Below, in pieces: positions 17,323 to 25,945 of a stretch of DNA of 64,000 nt. This stretch comes from Indioceanicola profundi (GTDB taxonomy: Bacteria > Pseudomonadota > Alphaproteobacteria > Azospirillales > Azospirillaceae). Location: contig NZ_CP030126.1 in NCBI RefSeq assembly GCF_003568845.1, forward strand, positions 2,445,001-2,509,000, in the 5' to 3' direction. The notes under the pieces were generated by a model. It did no database searches and was not told where the DNA came from. It worked only from the letters and a program-made list of their open reading frames with translations. A program made the position numbers and the translations under genes. Numbering within the stretch: position 1 is the first letter of the stretch; each line of letters begins with the position of its first letter.

Positions 17323-19050
17323 GTGCGGCCGGAAATGGAGCGCCACGCCGGCCATCCGGCGGTCGGAATCGGGTTCTGCACCGATATCGGCAAACGCCAG
17401 GAGAATCAGGATTTCGGCGCCGCAATGTCCGGTCCGGCCGGGCACCTGGCGCGTCATGGCGTCGTTGCGGCGGTGGCCGATGGCGTCGGCGGGCACAAGG
17501 GCGGCAGGGTCGCGGCGGAAGCGGCGGTGCACGCCCTGCTGGACGGCTATCTGGGGGCGCCCCGCACGCTGGGCATCCAGCAGGCCTGCGCGCGGGCGGT
17601 GGAGGCCGTCAACCGCTGGATATCCACCCAGGGCCGCATCGACCCGGACCTTGAGGGCATGGCCTGCACCCTCACCGCGCTGGTGCTGAAGGAACGCCGG
17701 ATTCATCTCATCCATATCGGCGACAGCCGTCTCTATCGGCTGCGGGACGGCAGGCTGCTGCAACTCACCACCGACCATACGCACAGCCACCCCGACATGC
17801 GGCATGTGCTGCACCGGGCCGTCGGCATGGAGGAGACGGTCCGCATCGACTACGCCGCCCACCCGGCGGCAATCCATGATCGCTATCTGCTCTGCACCGA
17901 CGGCATCCACGGCCCCCTCCCCGATCGGCAGATCGGCGACATCCTGACCCGTGGCGCCGGACCGGATGAGACGGCGCGGCTGCTGGTGGAGACGGCGCTG
18001 GACCGCGGCGGCAGCGATAATGCCACGGCCCTGGTGCTGGACGTGCTCGCCCTGCCGGCGGCCAGCCATGAGGAGCTGGAGAGCGCCGGGGCGGCGCTGC
18101 CCGTCCTGCCCCTGCCCGAGCCGGGCGACATGGTGGACGGGTTCCTGTTGGGCGAGCCGCTGGCCGATGCGCGCTACAGCCGCCTGTTCATGGCCACCGA
18201 CCCGGCCGAGGGTAGCACGTTGGTCCTGAAATTCCCGAAACCGGTGGTGGGCGACGAAACGGAGCTGCGCGCCGCCTTCGTGCGGGAGGGCTGGATCGGC
18301 GCACAACTGCACAGCCCCGGCCTGGGAGAGGTGATCGAGCTGTCTCCGGAGCGGCAGCGACGGCTCTATGTCGTCATGCCCTATTATGCCGGGGAAACGC
18401 TGGAACAACGCTTGCGCCGGACACCGCGGATGTCCCTGCGCGAGGGCATCGGGATCGGGATCAGGCTGGCGCGGGCCGTCGCCGTTCTGCACCGGGCCGG
18501 CGTCATCCATCGCGACATCAAGCCGGACAACATCATCCTGACGGAACAGGGCGCGCGGCTGCTGGATTTCGGCATCGCCCGGCTGATCCACCGCGAGGAG
18601 CAGGATACGGGCGGGGAGATACCCGGCACCGCCAGCTACATGGCGCCGGAGATGTATGAGGGGGAGCGGGGAAGCGAGCGGACGGACATCTTCGCGCTCG
18701 GCGTCACGCTGTACCGCATGTTCAGCGGCGGGGCCTATCCCTATGGCGAGATCGAACCCTTCTCCCGCCCGCAGTTCGGCACGCCGGTCCCGCTGCTGCG
18801 CCACCGCCCCGACCTTCCGGCCTGGCTGGACGCGGCCCTGGCGCGGGCCATCGCCGTGAACCCGCAGGACCGGTTCGTGGATGCGGTGGAGCTTGCCGTC
18901 ACGCTGGACAACGCCTCGTCCCGGTCGGCTCCCCCGCCGAAGCGCCACCGCTCCCTCTATGAGCGCGATCCGCTCGCCTTCTGGCAGTTCCTGTGCTTCG
19001 CGCTGGCGGCAAGCCTGCTCATCCTCGCGGCCCAGACGGTCGGGCCGTGA
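17323..19050 (+). CDS. PP2C phosphatase-Ser/Thr protein kinase fusion
   Basis: The 575-residue protein joins a PP2C-type phosphatase (about 15-235: QENQDFG, ADGVGGHKGG, GDSRLYR, LLCTDGIHG, GGSDNATA, all metal-binding positions) to an eukaryote-type kinase (about 265-535: VAT-Lys equivalent in TLVLKFPKP, HRDIKPDN, LDFGIAR, GTASYMAPEM). The glycine loop is degenerate. A single C-terminal membrane helix precedes TVGP, so both domains face the cytoplasm. Such bifunctional proteins are known beside nitrate transporters and may modulate nitrate uptake; that link is inference here. GTG 17323 has AAGGGAG nine bases before; ATG 17335 and GTG 17284 are alternatives. Confidence 0.85.
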   Translation: MRPEMERHAGHPAVGIGFCTDIGKRQENQDFGAAMSGPAGHLARHGVVAAVADGVGGHKGGRVAAEAAVHALLDGYLGAPRTLGIQQACARAVEAVNRWISTQGRIDPDLEGMACTLTALVLKERRIHLIHIGDSRLYRLRDGRLLQLTTDHTHSHPDMRHVLHRAVGMEETVRIDYAAHPAAIHDRYLLCTDGIHGPLPDRQIGDILTRGAGPDETARLLVETALDRGGSDNATALVLDVLALPAASHEELESAGAALPVLPLPEPGDMVDGFLLGEPLADARYSRLFMATDPAEGSTLVLKFPKPVVGDETELRAAFVREGWIGAQLHSPGLGEVIELSPERQRRLYVVMPYYAGETLEQRLRRTPRMSLREGIGIGIRLARAVAVLHRAGVIHRDIKPDNIILTEQGARLLDFGIARLIHREEQDTGGEIPGTASYMAPEMYEGERGSERTDIFALGVTLYRMFSGGAYPYGEIEPFSRPQFGTPVPLLRHRPDLPAWLDAALARAIAVNPQDRFVDAVELAVTLDNASSRSAPPPKRHRSLYERDPLAFWQFLCFALAASLLILAAQTVGP

Positions 19051-19072
19051 GGATGAGCGGGGCCTGCGGCGC

Positions 19073-20191
19073 TCAGGCCGCTTCGCTGTCCAGCGACGGG
19101 TAGTCGAGATAGCCGCGCGCATCGCCGCCATAGAAGCTGGGGCGGTGATAGCGGTTCAGCGGCGCGCCGCGGCGGAAGCGCTCCGGCAGGTCGGGATTGG
19201 CGATGAACAGCCGACCGAAGGCCACCGCGTCGGCCCGGCCCTCCGCAACCGCCCCGGTCGCCGTCGCCTGCGTGAAGCCGCCGGCCGCGATCACCGCGCC
19301 GCCGAACCGGCTCTTGAAGCGGGAGGCCGCATCCGGCGCATTCGGGTCGAGCGCGTTGGTATCGCTGTTCTGGTCGGCCCGCGGCTCCACGATGTGGAGA
19401 TAGGCCAGACCGCGCTTGCCGAGCTCTGCCGTCACATGGTCGAACAGCGCGCCGGGATTGCTGTCGGACATGCCGTTGAAATGACCCCAGGGGGACACGC
19501 GGACGCCGACGCGGTCGGCGCTCCAGGCCCCGGCAACGGCATCGACCACCTCCAGCAGGAAGCGGGCCCGGTTCTCCACGGAACCGCCATAGCGATCCTC
19601 GCGCCGGTTGGTGCCGTCCTGGAGGAACTGGTCGATCAGGTAGCCATTGGCCGAATGGATCTCGATCCCGTCGAAACCGGCCCGTTGCGCATTCACTGAC
19701 GCGCGGCGGAACGCGTCCACGATGCCGGGGATTTCATCCTCGCGCAGGGCGCGCGGGGTCTCGAACGGCACCGGCCGCCCCTGGATGTCCATATGGTCGC
19801 CAGGGGCCGCAACGGCCGACGGGGCGACCGGAAGCGCGCCGCCCGGCTGCATGGAGGAGTGGGAAATCCGGCCGGTGTGCCAGACCTGGAGAACGATCAG
19901 GCCGCCCTTGGCATGCACGGCGTCGGTGACCTGCCGCCAGCCCTCGACCTGTTCGTCGGAATAGATGCCGGGCGCGCCGGGATAGCCCCGCGCCTGCTCC
20001 GACACGTCCGTCGCCTCGGCGATGATCAGGCCGCCCTTGCTGGCGCGCTGGCCGTAATAGACGGCGTTCATCTCCTGCGGCACGTCGCCCGGCTGGCGCG
20101 AGCGCATGCGGGTGAGCGGCGGCATGACGACCCGGTGCTGAAGCTCGAGAGCTCCCAGCCGGACAGGCGTGAACAGCGGTGAGGAAGACAT
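19073..20191 (-). CDS. Old Yellow Enzyme-family alkene reductase (NemA-like)
   Basis: The 372-residue protein belongs to the NADH:flavin oxidoreductase/OYE family. It starts LFTPVRLGALELQHRVVMPPLTRMR, and contains the active-site stretch HSANGYLIDQFLQDGTNRR, the GGSVENRARFLLEV motif and a C-terminal FMN phosphate loop (AFGRLFIANPDLPERF). OYE enzymes use NADPH to reduce activated alkenes, maleimides or nitro compounds and respond to electrophile stress. ATG 20191 has AAGGAG upstream. A LysR gene is divergent 103 bases away and is the likely regulator. It converges with the kinase gene across 22 bases. Confidence 0.92.
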   Translation of the reverse strand: MSSSPLFTPVRLGALELQHRVVMPPLTRMRSRQPGDVPQEMNAVYYGQRASKGGLIIAEATDVSEQARGYPGAPGIYSDEQVEGWRQVTDAVHAKGGLIVLQVWHTGRISHSSMQPGGALPVAPSAVAAPGDHMDIQGRPVPFETPRALREDEIPGIVDAFRRASVNAQRAGFDGIEIHSANGYLIDQFLQDGTNRREDRYGGSVENRARFLLEVVDAVAGAWSADRVGVRVSPWGHFNGMSDSNPGALFDHVTAELGKRGLAYLHIVEPRADQNSDTNALDPNAPDAASRFKSRFGGAVIAAGGFTQATATGAVAEGRADAVAFGRLFIANPDLPERFRRGAPLNRYHRPSFYGGDARGYLDYPSLDSEAA

Positions 20192-20294
20192 GGTTTCTCC
20201 TTGGGAATGCCGGTCCACCGAAATAGTCCGCCACGGAATGCCGTGTTACTGTCCGGGATTGAGAAGCCGGCTTATCGGAAAGCGATATAATCCG

Positions 20295-21203
20295 ATGGAC
20301 ACTGATGGGCTGAGGGTGCTCGTCCTTGCCGCGCAGGCCGGCAGCCTGTCGGCAGCAGCGCGGCGTCTGGAGATGACGCCAATGGCGGCCAGCCGCCGCT
20401 TGGCGGCGCTGGAGCAACAGCTCGGCGTGCGCCTGATGCACCGGACGACGCGCTCCGTCTCCCTGACGCCGGAGGGGGAGCAGTTCCTGCCACACGCCCA
20501 GGCGATGATCGAGATCGAGCAGGCGGCCCGCGCCAGCCTCGCCCCGGCGGAGCAGGGTGCCAGCGGCCTGCTCCGCGTCACCGCGCCCGCCGCCTTCGGC
20601 CGCAAGATCGTGGCCCCCATGATCCCCCGCCTGCTGGACGAGAATCCGGAGCTGCGCGTGGATTTGGAACTGACGGACAGCGTGGTGGACATCGTGGCGG
20701 CCGGGATCGACGTGGCGGTGCGCATCGGCCGCCTGCGCGATTCCAGCCTGATCGCGCGCCGGCTGGCGCCCAATCCGCGGGTGATCTGCGCCGCCCCGTC
20801 CTATATCGCTCGGGCCGGTATTCCGCGCACCGTCGATGATCTGGCGGATCATGAGTGCATCGTGCTGAGCGGCACCCAGTCCTGGTCCTTCGAGGCGGAT
20901 GGCAAGGTGCGGGAGGTGCGGGTGGGCGGCCGGTTCGGCAGCAGCAGCATCGACGCCGTGCATGCCACCTGCCTAGGCGGGCTGGGGCTGGCGCTGCTGT
21001 CGGCCTGGGACGTGGCCGACGAAATCCGCTCCGGCGCGCTGGTTCCCATCGAACTGGACGCGGCACTGCCCGAGGCGCGGTCGATCTGGGCCGTCTTCCC
21101 CTCCGCACGGCTGGTTCCGCCGAAGCTGCGCGTGTTCATCGCCGCCCTGGAACGCGCCCTGGCCCCGCTGCCCGCGGCAGCGAAGCGACTTCCGCTTCCC
21201 TGA
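20295..21203 (+). CDS. LysR-family transcriptional regulator, divergent from OYE gene
   Basis: The 302-residue LTTR has the winged helix: LRVLVLAAQAGSLSAAARRL, then TPMAASRRLAALEQQLGVRL and HRTTRSVSLTPEG. The effector domain follows (GLLRVTAPAAFGRKIV), typical of the large CrgA/DsdC-like group. The divergent placement, 103 bases from the Old Yellow Enzyme gene, suggests it regulates that gene from the shared spacer in response to an electrophile; this is inference from arrangement. ATG 20295 fits family alignments (MDTDGLRVLV). Confidence 0.92.
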   Translation: MDTDGLRVLVLAAQAGSLSAAARRLEMTPMAASRRLAALEQQLGVRLMHRTTRSVSLTPEGEQFLPHAQAMIEIEQAARASLAPAEQGASGLLRVTAPAAFGRKIVAPMIPRLLDENPELRVDLELTDSVVDIVAAGIDVAVRIGRLRDSSLIARRLAPNPRVICAAPSYIARAGIPRTVDDLADHECIVLSGTQSWSFEADGKVREVRVGGRFGSSSIDAVHATCLGGLGLALLSAWDVADEIRSGALVPIELDAALPEARSIWAVFPSARLVPPKLRVFIAALERALAPLPAAAKRLPLP

Positions 21204-21292
21204 GCGCGCGATGCCGTCGTCACGCCGCTGTTGTCCGCCGAGAAACCCGGCCGTTCGTGGCCGGCAGAGACAGCGCGGAGGACAGGGCTGAG

Positions 21293-21721
21293 ATGATGAG
21301 CTTGGAGAAGACCCGGCGGCGGCTGCGTTCCGGGAGCCATGGCATGCAGGCGCAGTCCCTGGCCCCCATGCTGGGATGGTTCAGCATCGGCCTGGGACTG
21401 GCCCAGGTGCTCGCCCCCCGTGGGATGTCCCGGATGATCGGGACGGCGGGCAACGGCCTGGACCGCAAGACCATGCTGGCCGTGGGGCTGCGCGAGCTTG
21501 CCGCCGGGGTCGGCATCCTGTCCCGCCGCCGGCCGCAGGACTGGCTGTGGGCGCGCGTCGGCGGCGATGTCATGGATCTTGCCATGCTAGCCAACGCATC
21601 ACGATCCCGCCGTGCCCGGCCGGGCCGGCTGGCGATGGCCGGCGCGGCAGTGCTGGGCGTGCTTGCGCTGGATTATATCAGCGCCCGGCGGCAGGGCTCC
21701 GACGGGCGGAGGGCGGGCTGA
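21293..21721 (+). CDS. Small membrane protein of unknown function
   Basis: The 142-residue protein has about three or four hydrophobic segments: LGWFSIGLGLAQVLAP, a middle GLRELAAGVGIL, then VMDLAMLAN and a final LAMAGAAVLGVLALDYI. It looks like the membrane module that, in some proteobacteria, is fused in front of a polyketide-cyclase (SRPBCC) domain; here that domain is absent and the protein ends after the membrane part. Two ATGs, 21293 and 21296, are preceded by GGAGG at long distance. It follows the LysR gene by 89 bases on the same strand. Function is unknown. Confidence 0.7.
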   Translation: MMSLEKTRRRLRSGSHGMQAQSLAPMLGWFSIGLGLAQVLAPRGMSRMIGTAGNGLDRKTMLAVGLRELAAGVGILSRRRPQDWLWARVGGDVMDLAMLANASRSRRARPGRLAMAGAAVLGVLALDYISARRQGSDGRRAG

Positions 21722-21723
21722 AT

Positions 21724-21752
21724 CCCGCCCCGGCCCGACAGCGCCGGGCGGG
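21724..21752 (+). terminator. Hairpin terminator after small membrane protein
   Basis: CCCGCCCCGGC and GCCGGGCGGG pair with one bulged base around an eight-base loop immediately after the stop. A few T residues follow only after ten bases, so termination may be inefficient. Confidence 0.45.
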
Positions 21753-21895
21753 AGACATTTGATGGATCACCGCAAGATCGGCTGAGGCATGGTGCGGACG
21801 CACCGGATTCACCCCGTTTCGCCCCTTGGCATCCCTGGCTGCGGGCCGCATGAATGCATTCACCTCTAAAACGATGAATTCCTCGGGAGAACGGT

Positions 21896-22324
21896 TTGGC
21901 CAGGGTACTGGTGGTGGAGGACGAGGCCTTGATCGGCATGGCGCTCGCGGTGACGCTTGTGGATGGCGGCCACAAGGTCTGTGGTCCCGTTCCCAGCGTC
22001 GATGCGGCGCTTCGTGAAGCGGCCCGGTGCAGACCGGACGTGGCCCTGGTCGATGTCCGGCTGAAAGGCACCGCGACGGGGCTGGAGTTGACGCCGAAGC
22101 TGGCGGCGATGGGCGTGCGTTGCGTGATCATGTCCGCGCATACAACCCGGCGCGAGGCGGAGGAATCTGGCGCGGTGGGCTGGTTGCCGAAGCCCTGCTC
22201 CAGCCGTGCGGTGCTTGCCGCCGTCGCCCAGGGCGCATCCGCGCCCGACCGCAGAGGGCCGCAGGCGGCCGGCTCCCGGCGGGATCAGCACACTGGCAAG
22301 GTGTTCGGCGCCGCGACGACCTAG
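21896..22324 (+). CDS. Single-domain response regulator, TTG start
   Basis: The 142-residue protein is a lone receiver domain: acidic pair in VVEDEAL, phospho-acceptor Asp in VALVDVRL (about residue 53), and the Lys in LPKP. The wording VLVVEDEALIGMAL and DVRLKG places it with the receiver group that partners HWE/HisKA_2 kinases in alphaproteobacteria. A 25-residue polar tail follows. The start is TTG 21896, supported by GGGAGA six bases before and by the receiver starting right there. It converges end to end (one base between stops) with the regulator at 22326, on the edge of the che-like island. Confidence 0.85.
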   Translation: MARVLVVEDEALIGMALAVTLVDGGHKVCGPVPSVDAALREAARCRPDVALVDVRLKGTATGLELTPKLAAMGVRCVIMSAHTTRREAEESGAVGWLPKPCSSRAVLAAVAQGASAPDRRGPQAAGSRRDQHTGKVFGAATT

Positions 22325-22325
22325 C

Positions 22326-22733
22326 CTATCTGGACCCGCCGTCGAACAGGACGAGGTTCCGGGGCAGCGCCGTCATCGGCCTGTCCCCTGCTTCGGGATC
22401 GCAGCATTCCACCGCGGTCAGCAGGTCCGCCCTTGAGAAGGGCTTCATCAGGCAGCCGGCACCCACGCCGCGGCCGGTCACATCTTCCGGGAAAGAGGTC
22501 ACGAACAGACAGGCAACGTTCCGCTCTTCCAGATACCGGGCGACATCCAGCCCGCTCGAGGCGTTGGCAAGATGAACATCGACGAGGGCCAGATCGAAAG
22601 GCCCCTCCGCCTCCATCGCCCGGACCTCTCTGAGGTCCATGGCCGGACCGACGACCTCATGGCCGACATCCTCAAGATAGAGGCGCTGTTCCATGGCGAT
22701 CAGAAGCTCATCCTCCACCAGTAGGATTCTCAC
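22326..22733 (-). CDS. Single-domain response regulator, partner of HWE kinase
   Basis: The 135-residue receiver domain has VEDELLIAMEQRLYLED, acceptor Asp in LALVDVHL (about residue 54), a Thr/Ser switch in FVTS and Lys in LMKPFS. No output domain follows. Its ATG overlaps the stop of the upstream HWE kinase in an ATGA, so the two are translationally coupled and are almost surely cognate partners. It is the last gene of the minus-strand signalling run. Confidence 0.9.
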   Translation of the reverse strand: MRILLVEDELLIAMEQRLYLEDVGHEVVGPAMDLREVRAMEAEGPFDLALVDVHLANASSGLDVARYLEERNVACLFVTSFPEDVTGRGVGAGCLMKPFSRADLLTAVECCDPEAGDRPMTALPRNLVLFDGGSR

Positions 22734-24181
22734 CGCATCTCCTCCGGGTGCGAGGTGGTTTCGAGATGCTCCAGGGCGTGGTCCGGCGGTCCTTGCGGAA
22801 CGATGATGCGGAACACGGCCCCCGTCCTGGCGGGCGGAAGTTCCAGCTTGCCGGAAAGCTGGCTGGTCAGGGCCGTGATGATCCGCAGGCCGAGGGTAGG
22901 CGACTTCCGAGGATCGAAACCGGGCGGCAGACCGGGGCCGTTGTCGCTGACGCAGAGCGTGAACTGCCCCTCCCCGCGCTTCAAGGTGACATCCACCTCC
23001 GCCGGGCGGTCACCGCGATGCTTGATCGCGTTGGTGAGCAGCTCGTTGGTGATGAGCCCGAGCGGGGCGGCCTGGTCGATGCCGACCTCCACCGGGTCGA
23101 CATCCAGCCTGATCCCCGCCGCACTCTGCCCGCCGGAGGCTTCCACTAGATCGGCGCAGAGTTCCTGCAGGAAGGCGGCGAAATCCAGGGTCCGGAAGCG
23201 CTCCGCCTGATAGAGCCTGTGATGGACTCGGGCCACAGCGCTGATCCGCTGCGCCGCTTCGTGCAGATGCTGGCGGGTGGCGCTTTCGCTGGCGGTGGAC
23301 ATCTGCAGGTTCAGCAGACCCGAGACGAGCTGAAGGCTGTTCTTCACGCGGTGATTGATCTCGCGCAGCAGCATGGTCTTATCGGCCAGCGCGCGCTCCA
23401 GCGACAGCTTGGCCCGCCGGCGCTCCGTCACGTCGCGCAGGATGCCCGTCAGGAAGACACGGCCCTCGCTGGCCCAGTTGCCGACCGAAAGCTCCACATA
23501 GAAGGTGCTGCCATCGCGTCGCCGCCCCTGGAGTTCCACCGGCTCGAACGCCCTGGATGCCACGGCGGCATCTTCGCCGCGCGGCCAACGGGCGGCGTCC
23601 CCGTCGGTCAGCAGCACGCCGATATCCTTGCCCATGATCTCGGCGAGCCGGTAGCCGAACTGCCGTTCCGCGGCACCGTTCATCCACTGGATGGCGCCGG
23701 ATGCGTCCGTGGTGACGATGGCTTCGGGCGCCGTGTCCACGATGGCGCGGTAGCGGGCGTCGCGGTGCTCACGCAGAACCCTTTCCCGGTCGGCCACGGC
23801 GGTCTGGTCGTTCACCTGGATCAGGCACCAGCGTTCACCCGCCGCCTCATAGGAGCGGATCAGCACATTGTGAAGCAGGCCCCGCCCGTCGGGCAGGCGC
23901 AACGGAAGAAGGTTGGCGTTCAACGAATGGGTCAGGATGCTGGCCGCACCGGACTCCAGCGCATCCTCCACCGCGTTCTGCGCCCGGCTCTCGCGCAGGG
24001 ACGGGTACAGGTCCCAGAGCGGAATGCCCAGCGCCTTGCCGGGCGCGATGCCCGACGCACGCCCCATCCAGCCGTTCCAGAAACGGATGCGCCGCTCCCG
24101 GTCGATGAGGATGACGCCCGCCTCCAGATGCTCGAGAATGCCGAGCGCAGCGGGGTCGGGGATGGCGGGGAGCGTGGTCAT
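22730..24181 (-). CDS. PAS-PAS HWE/HisKA_2-type sensor histidine kinase
   Basis: The 483-residue soluble kinase has two PAS domains (about 15-125 and 140-255; the second ends with the PAC phrase GILRDVTERRRA). The dimerisation domain contains the phospho-acceptor His in LLREINHRVKNSLQ, the HisKA_2 signature, and the ATPase has the N-box ITNELLTNAIKH and SDNGPGLP. There is no membrane segment, so it senses something in the cytoplasm. Its start overlaps the cheC stop by four bases, and its stop overlaps the start of the response regulator, which fixes it inside the operon. The signal is unknown. Confidence 0.92.
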   Translation of the reverse strand: MTTLPAIPDPAALGILEHLEAGVILIDRERRIRFWNGWMGRASGIAPGKALGIPLWDLYPSLRESRAQNAVEDALESGAASILTHSLNANLLPLRLPDGRGLLHNVLIRSYEAAGERWCLIQVNDQTAVADRERVLREHRDARYRAIVDTAPEAIVTTDASGAIQWMNGAAERQFGYRLAEIMGKDIGVLLTDGDAARWPRGEDAAVASRAFEPVELQGRRRDGSTFYVELSVGNWASEGRVFLTGILRDVTERRRAKLSLERALADKTMLLREINHRVKNSLQLVSGLLNLQMSTASESATRQHLHEAAQRISAVARVHHRLYQAERFRTLDFAAFLQELCADLVEASGGQSAAGIRLDVDPVEVGIDQAAPLGLITNELLTNAIKHRGDRPAEVDVTLKRGEGQFTLCVSDNGPGLPPGFDPRKSPTLGLRIITALTSQLSGKLELPPARTGAVFRIIVPQGPPDHALEHLETTSHPEEMR

Positions 24182-24822
24182 GGCGGGACCTGCCCACCCT
24201 CGACCCCGCGGATGAACTCGCGGATCAGGGTCTTCAGGGCGGTCAGCGACGGCAGGTCCATCAGCAGGGCGATATAGCCCTTGATGTTGCGGGCCCGCAC
24301 TGCGAAGTCGATGGTGAGGAAAAGCACGGCCTCTTCGGACTGCGCGTTATCCGTCCCGTTGAGGATCTGGCTTCCGCTGCCCCGCATGACCTGCGGCAGC
24401 GACATGGTCAGCCCCTGATGAAGCAGATTGGCGACCACGACCAGACAGCCGTTCAGGATGATGTTGCCGATCTCCGCCAGGGCCTCCTGCTCCAGATCGA
24501 CGATCTCCTCCAGGCTCATCCCCTCACCGAGCACCGCCCGCACCAGTTCCAGGCTGTTCGTTTCCGGAAAGATCAGCATCGCCTCGCCGGAGAAAGCGCC
24601 GCGGAAGTCCTGCTTGACGGAAACCAGCCCCGACCGCTCGCGCCGGGACAGAACGTCGGCGACCCGGCCGCGGTTCAGCACCTCGATCTTCGGAACCGAG
24701 AGCTGGACCGGCTCCTTGATCATCACGCTCAGACTCTTCGCCGCCCGGCCCATGCCGATATTGACGATCTCCGTCAGGGCATCCTGCTCAAGGTCAGGAA
24801 GATCGATGGTTCCATCATTCAC
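24178..24822 (-). CDS. cheC: CheC-type CheY-P phosphatase with two active sites
   Basis: The 214-residue protein shows two copies of the CheC/FliY/CheX catalytic pattern E-x2-N-x22-P with exact spacing: E18, N21, P44, and E117, N120, P143. Each lies in the matching phrases LEQDALTEIVNIG and LEQEALAEIGNII. CheC dephosphorylates CheY-P and normally works with CheD, which is absent here. The start is GTG 24822, ten bases after the upstream response regulator's stop. Its place next to CheY-like genes suggests it resets their phosphorylation. No flagellar gene is near, so its target need not be the motor. Confidence 0.9.
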   Translation of the reverse strand: MNDGTIDLPDLEQDALTEIVNIGMGRAAKSLSVMIKEPVQLSVPKIEVLNRGRVADVLSRRERSGLVSVKQDFRGAFSGEAMLIFPETNSLELVRAVLGEGMSLEEIVDLEQEALAEIGNIILNGCLVVVANLLHQGLTMSLPQVMRGSGSQILNGTDNAQSEEAVLFLTIDFAVRARNIKGYIALLMDLPSLTALKTLIREFIRGVEGGQVPP

Positions 24823-24832
24823 AGGGCGGCAC

Positions 24833-25219
24833 TCAGGACGCTGCGGATTGGCGAAGCCGGAGGGCTGCTCCCGACAGGAAGGGCTTCAGGGCCTCTTCCG
24901 TCAGCGGCTTCTCCACAAAGGCAACGTTCAACTCGCGCGCTCGGGCAATGATCGACTGCTGCGCATTGGCGGAGACGATGGCCATCGGCATCTCCGGACG
25001 CAGCTCCCGGATGCGGGCCGCGAGATCCAGCCCGTCCATCTCCGGCATGTTGAAGTCGATCAGAGCGATGTCGACCGGCGTTTCGCCGATGAGCTGAAGC
25101 GCCTTCTCGGCGCTGCCCGCCTCCAGCGGGCGCCAGTCCGGCTGGTAGCGGCCAAGGATACCGCTGACCACCATGCGTGCCAGCTTGCTGTCGTCGACGA
25201 TCAGAACGGTCCGTGTCAT
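24833..25219 (-). CDS. CheY-like response regulator
   Basis: The 128-residue receiver has VDDSKLARMVV (acidic pair), acceptor Asp in IALIDFNMPEMDGLDL, switch Ser in AIVSAN and Lys in VEKPLTEE. No output domain is present. ATG 25219 gives a normal receiver N-terminus (MTRTVLIVDD); an in-frame GTG at 25249 is a weak alternative. It leads into cheC ten bases on, so it is a plausible CheC substrate. It is separated from the gene before it on the operon by 112 bases, the largest gap in the che run. Confidence 0.88.
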   Translation of the reverse strand: MTRTVLIVDDSKLARMVVSGILGRYQPDWRPLEAGSAEKALQLIGETPVDIALIDFNMPEMDGLDLAARIRELRPEMPMAIVSANAQQSIIARARELNVAFVEKPLTEEALKPFLSGAALRLRQSAAS

Positions 25220-25331
25220 GCCCAATGCGCCTGATTCCGCCCATTTCACAAATTAGAGGTCATTCATAGAGAATTTAAGCGTCGAAGCCATGGTGCATTC
25301 GGGCAGTGCTGCCGAAAAATGCCCCACACGG

Positions 25332-25697
25332 TCATGGCGGCAACAGTCCGCCGACAGCGGACAGCAGGGTCTCGGATCGTGGCGGTTTCGCCAACCATCC
25401 GGATGCGCCCGCATTCCGGGATTCCGTTTCCGTCTGCATTTCGCTGGTCAGGACAAGGATTGGGGTGAAGCGTGTCGCCTTCCGCCGCCGCGCCTGCCGC
25501 ACGAAGGTCAGCCCGTCCATCACGGGCATATTGACGTCGGTGAGGATCAGGGCGGGACGGAGCCCCTCCTCCAACCGGTCCAGCGCCTCCTGCCCGTTCA
25601 TCGCGGTCTCCACCCTGTAGCCCGCATCGCGGAGCATGGTGGAGAGGGTGAGGATCATGGTGGGGGAGTCGTCGATGACGAGGATGGTCGCAGTCAA
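25332..25697 (-). CDS. CheY-like response regulator, TTG start coupled to STAS gene
   Basis: The 121-residue receiver has VIDDSPTMILTLSTML, acceptor Asp in LILTDVNMPVMDGLTF, VLTSEM and Lys in LAKPP. The start is TTG 25697: it overlaps the STAS stop in the four-base TTGA, and GGAAG lies upstream, so the two are translationally coupled. The upstream frame is simply antisense-like Gly/Arg-rich sequence inside the STAS gene. It has no output domain and probably works with CheA at 25942-28473. Confidence 0.85.
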   Translation of the reverse strand: MTATILVIDDSPTMILTLSTMLRDAGYRVETAMNGQEALDRLEEGLRPALILTDVNMPVMDGLTFVRQARRRKATRFTPILVLTSEMQTETESRNAGASGWLAKPPRSETLLSAVGGLLPP

Positions 25698-25945
25698 ATC
25701 GCTGGCTTCCCTTCCGCAAGGGCGGGTCCGATCCAGTGTTCCAGGAACGCGTCCCTGGGCACGCCCTGCACGGGCGGCCGGACGGCCATCAGCACCTGGA
25801 GAAGCGATGTATGGATATGGCGGCAGCCCGACCAGTCCACCGGAGCGCCCGGATTGGTGAGCAGGAGTTCGAGCAACGTCTCCGCCTCCTCCACCGCGCA
25901 GCTTTCCTCCAGGTAGATCACCTCGTTCTCCCACCGCACCGTCAC
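25694..25945 (-). CDS. STAS-domain protein in che-like operon
   Basis: The 83-residue protein matches a minimal STAS (anti-anti-sigma) domain: an opening strand VIYLEESCAVEEAETLLELL, and a core DWSGCRHIHTSLLQVLMA, where SpoIIAA-type proteins have D-x-S-S at the phosphorylated position; here it reads H-T-S, so a Thr or Ser could still be modified. The start is GTG 25945, overlapping the cheA stop by four bases (GTGA). STAS proteins act by binding a partner. Inside this operon it may link CheA signalling to another pathway, which is inference. Confidence 0.7.
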   Translation of the reverse strand: MTVRWENEVIYLEESCAVEEAETLLELLLTNPGAPVDWSGCRHIHTSLLQVLMAVRPPVQGVPRDAFLEHWIGPALAEGKPAI

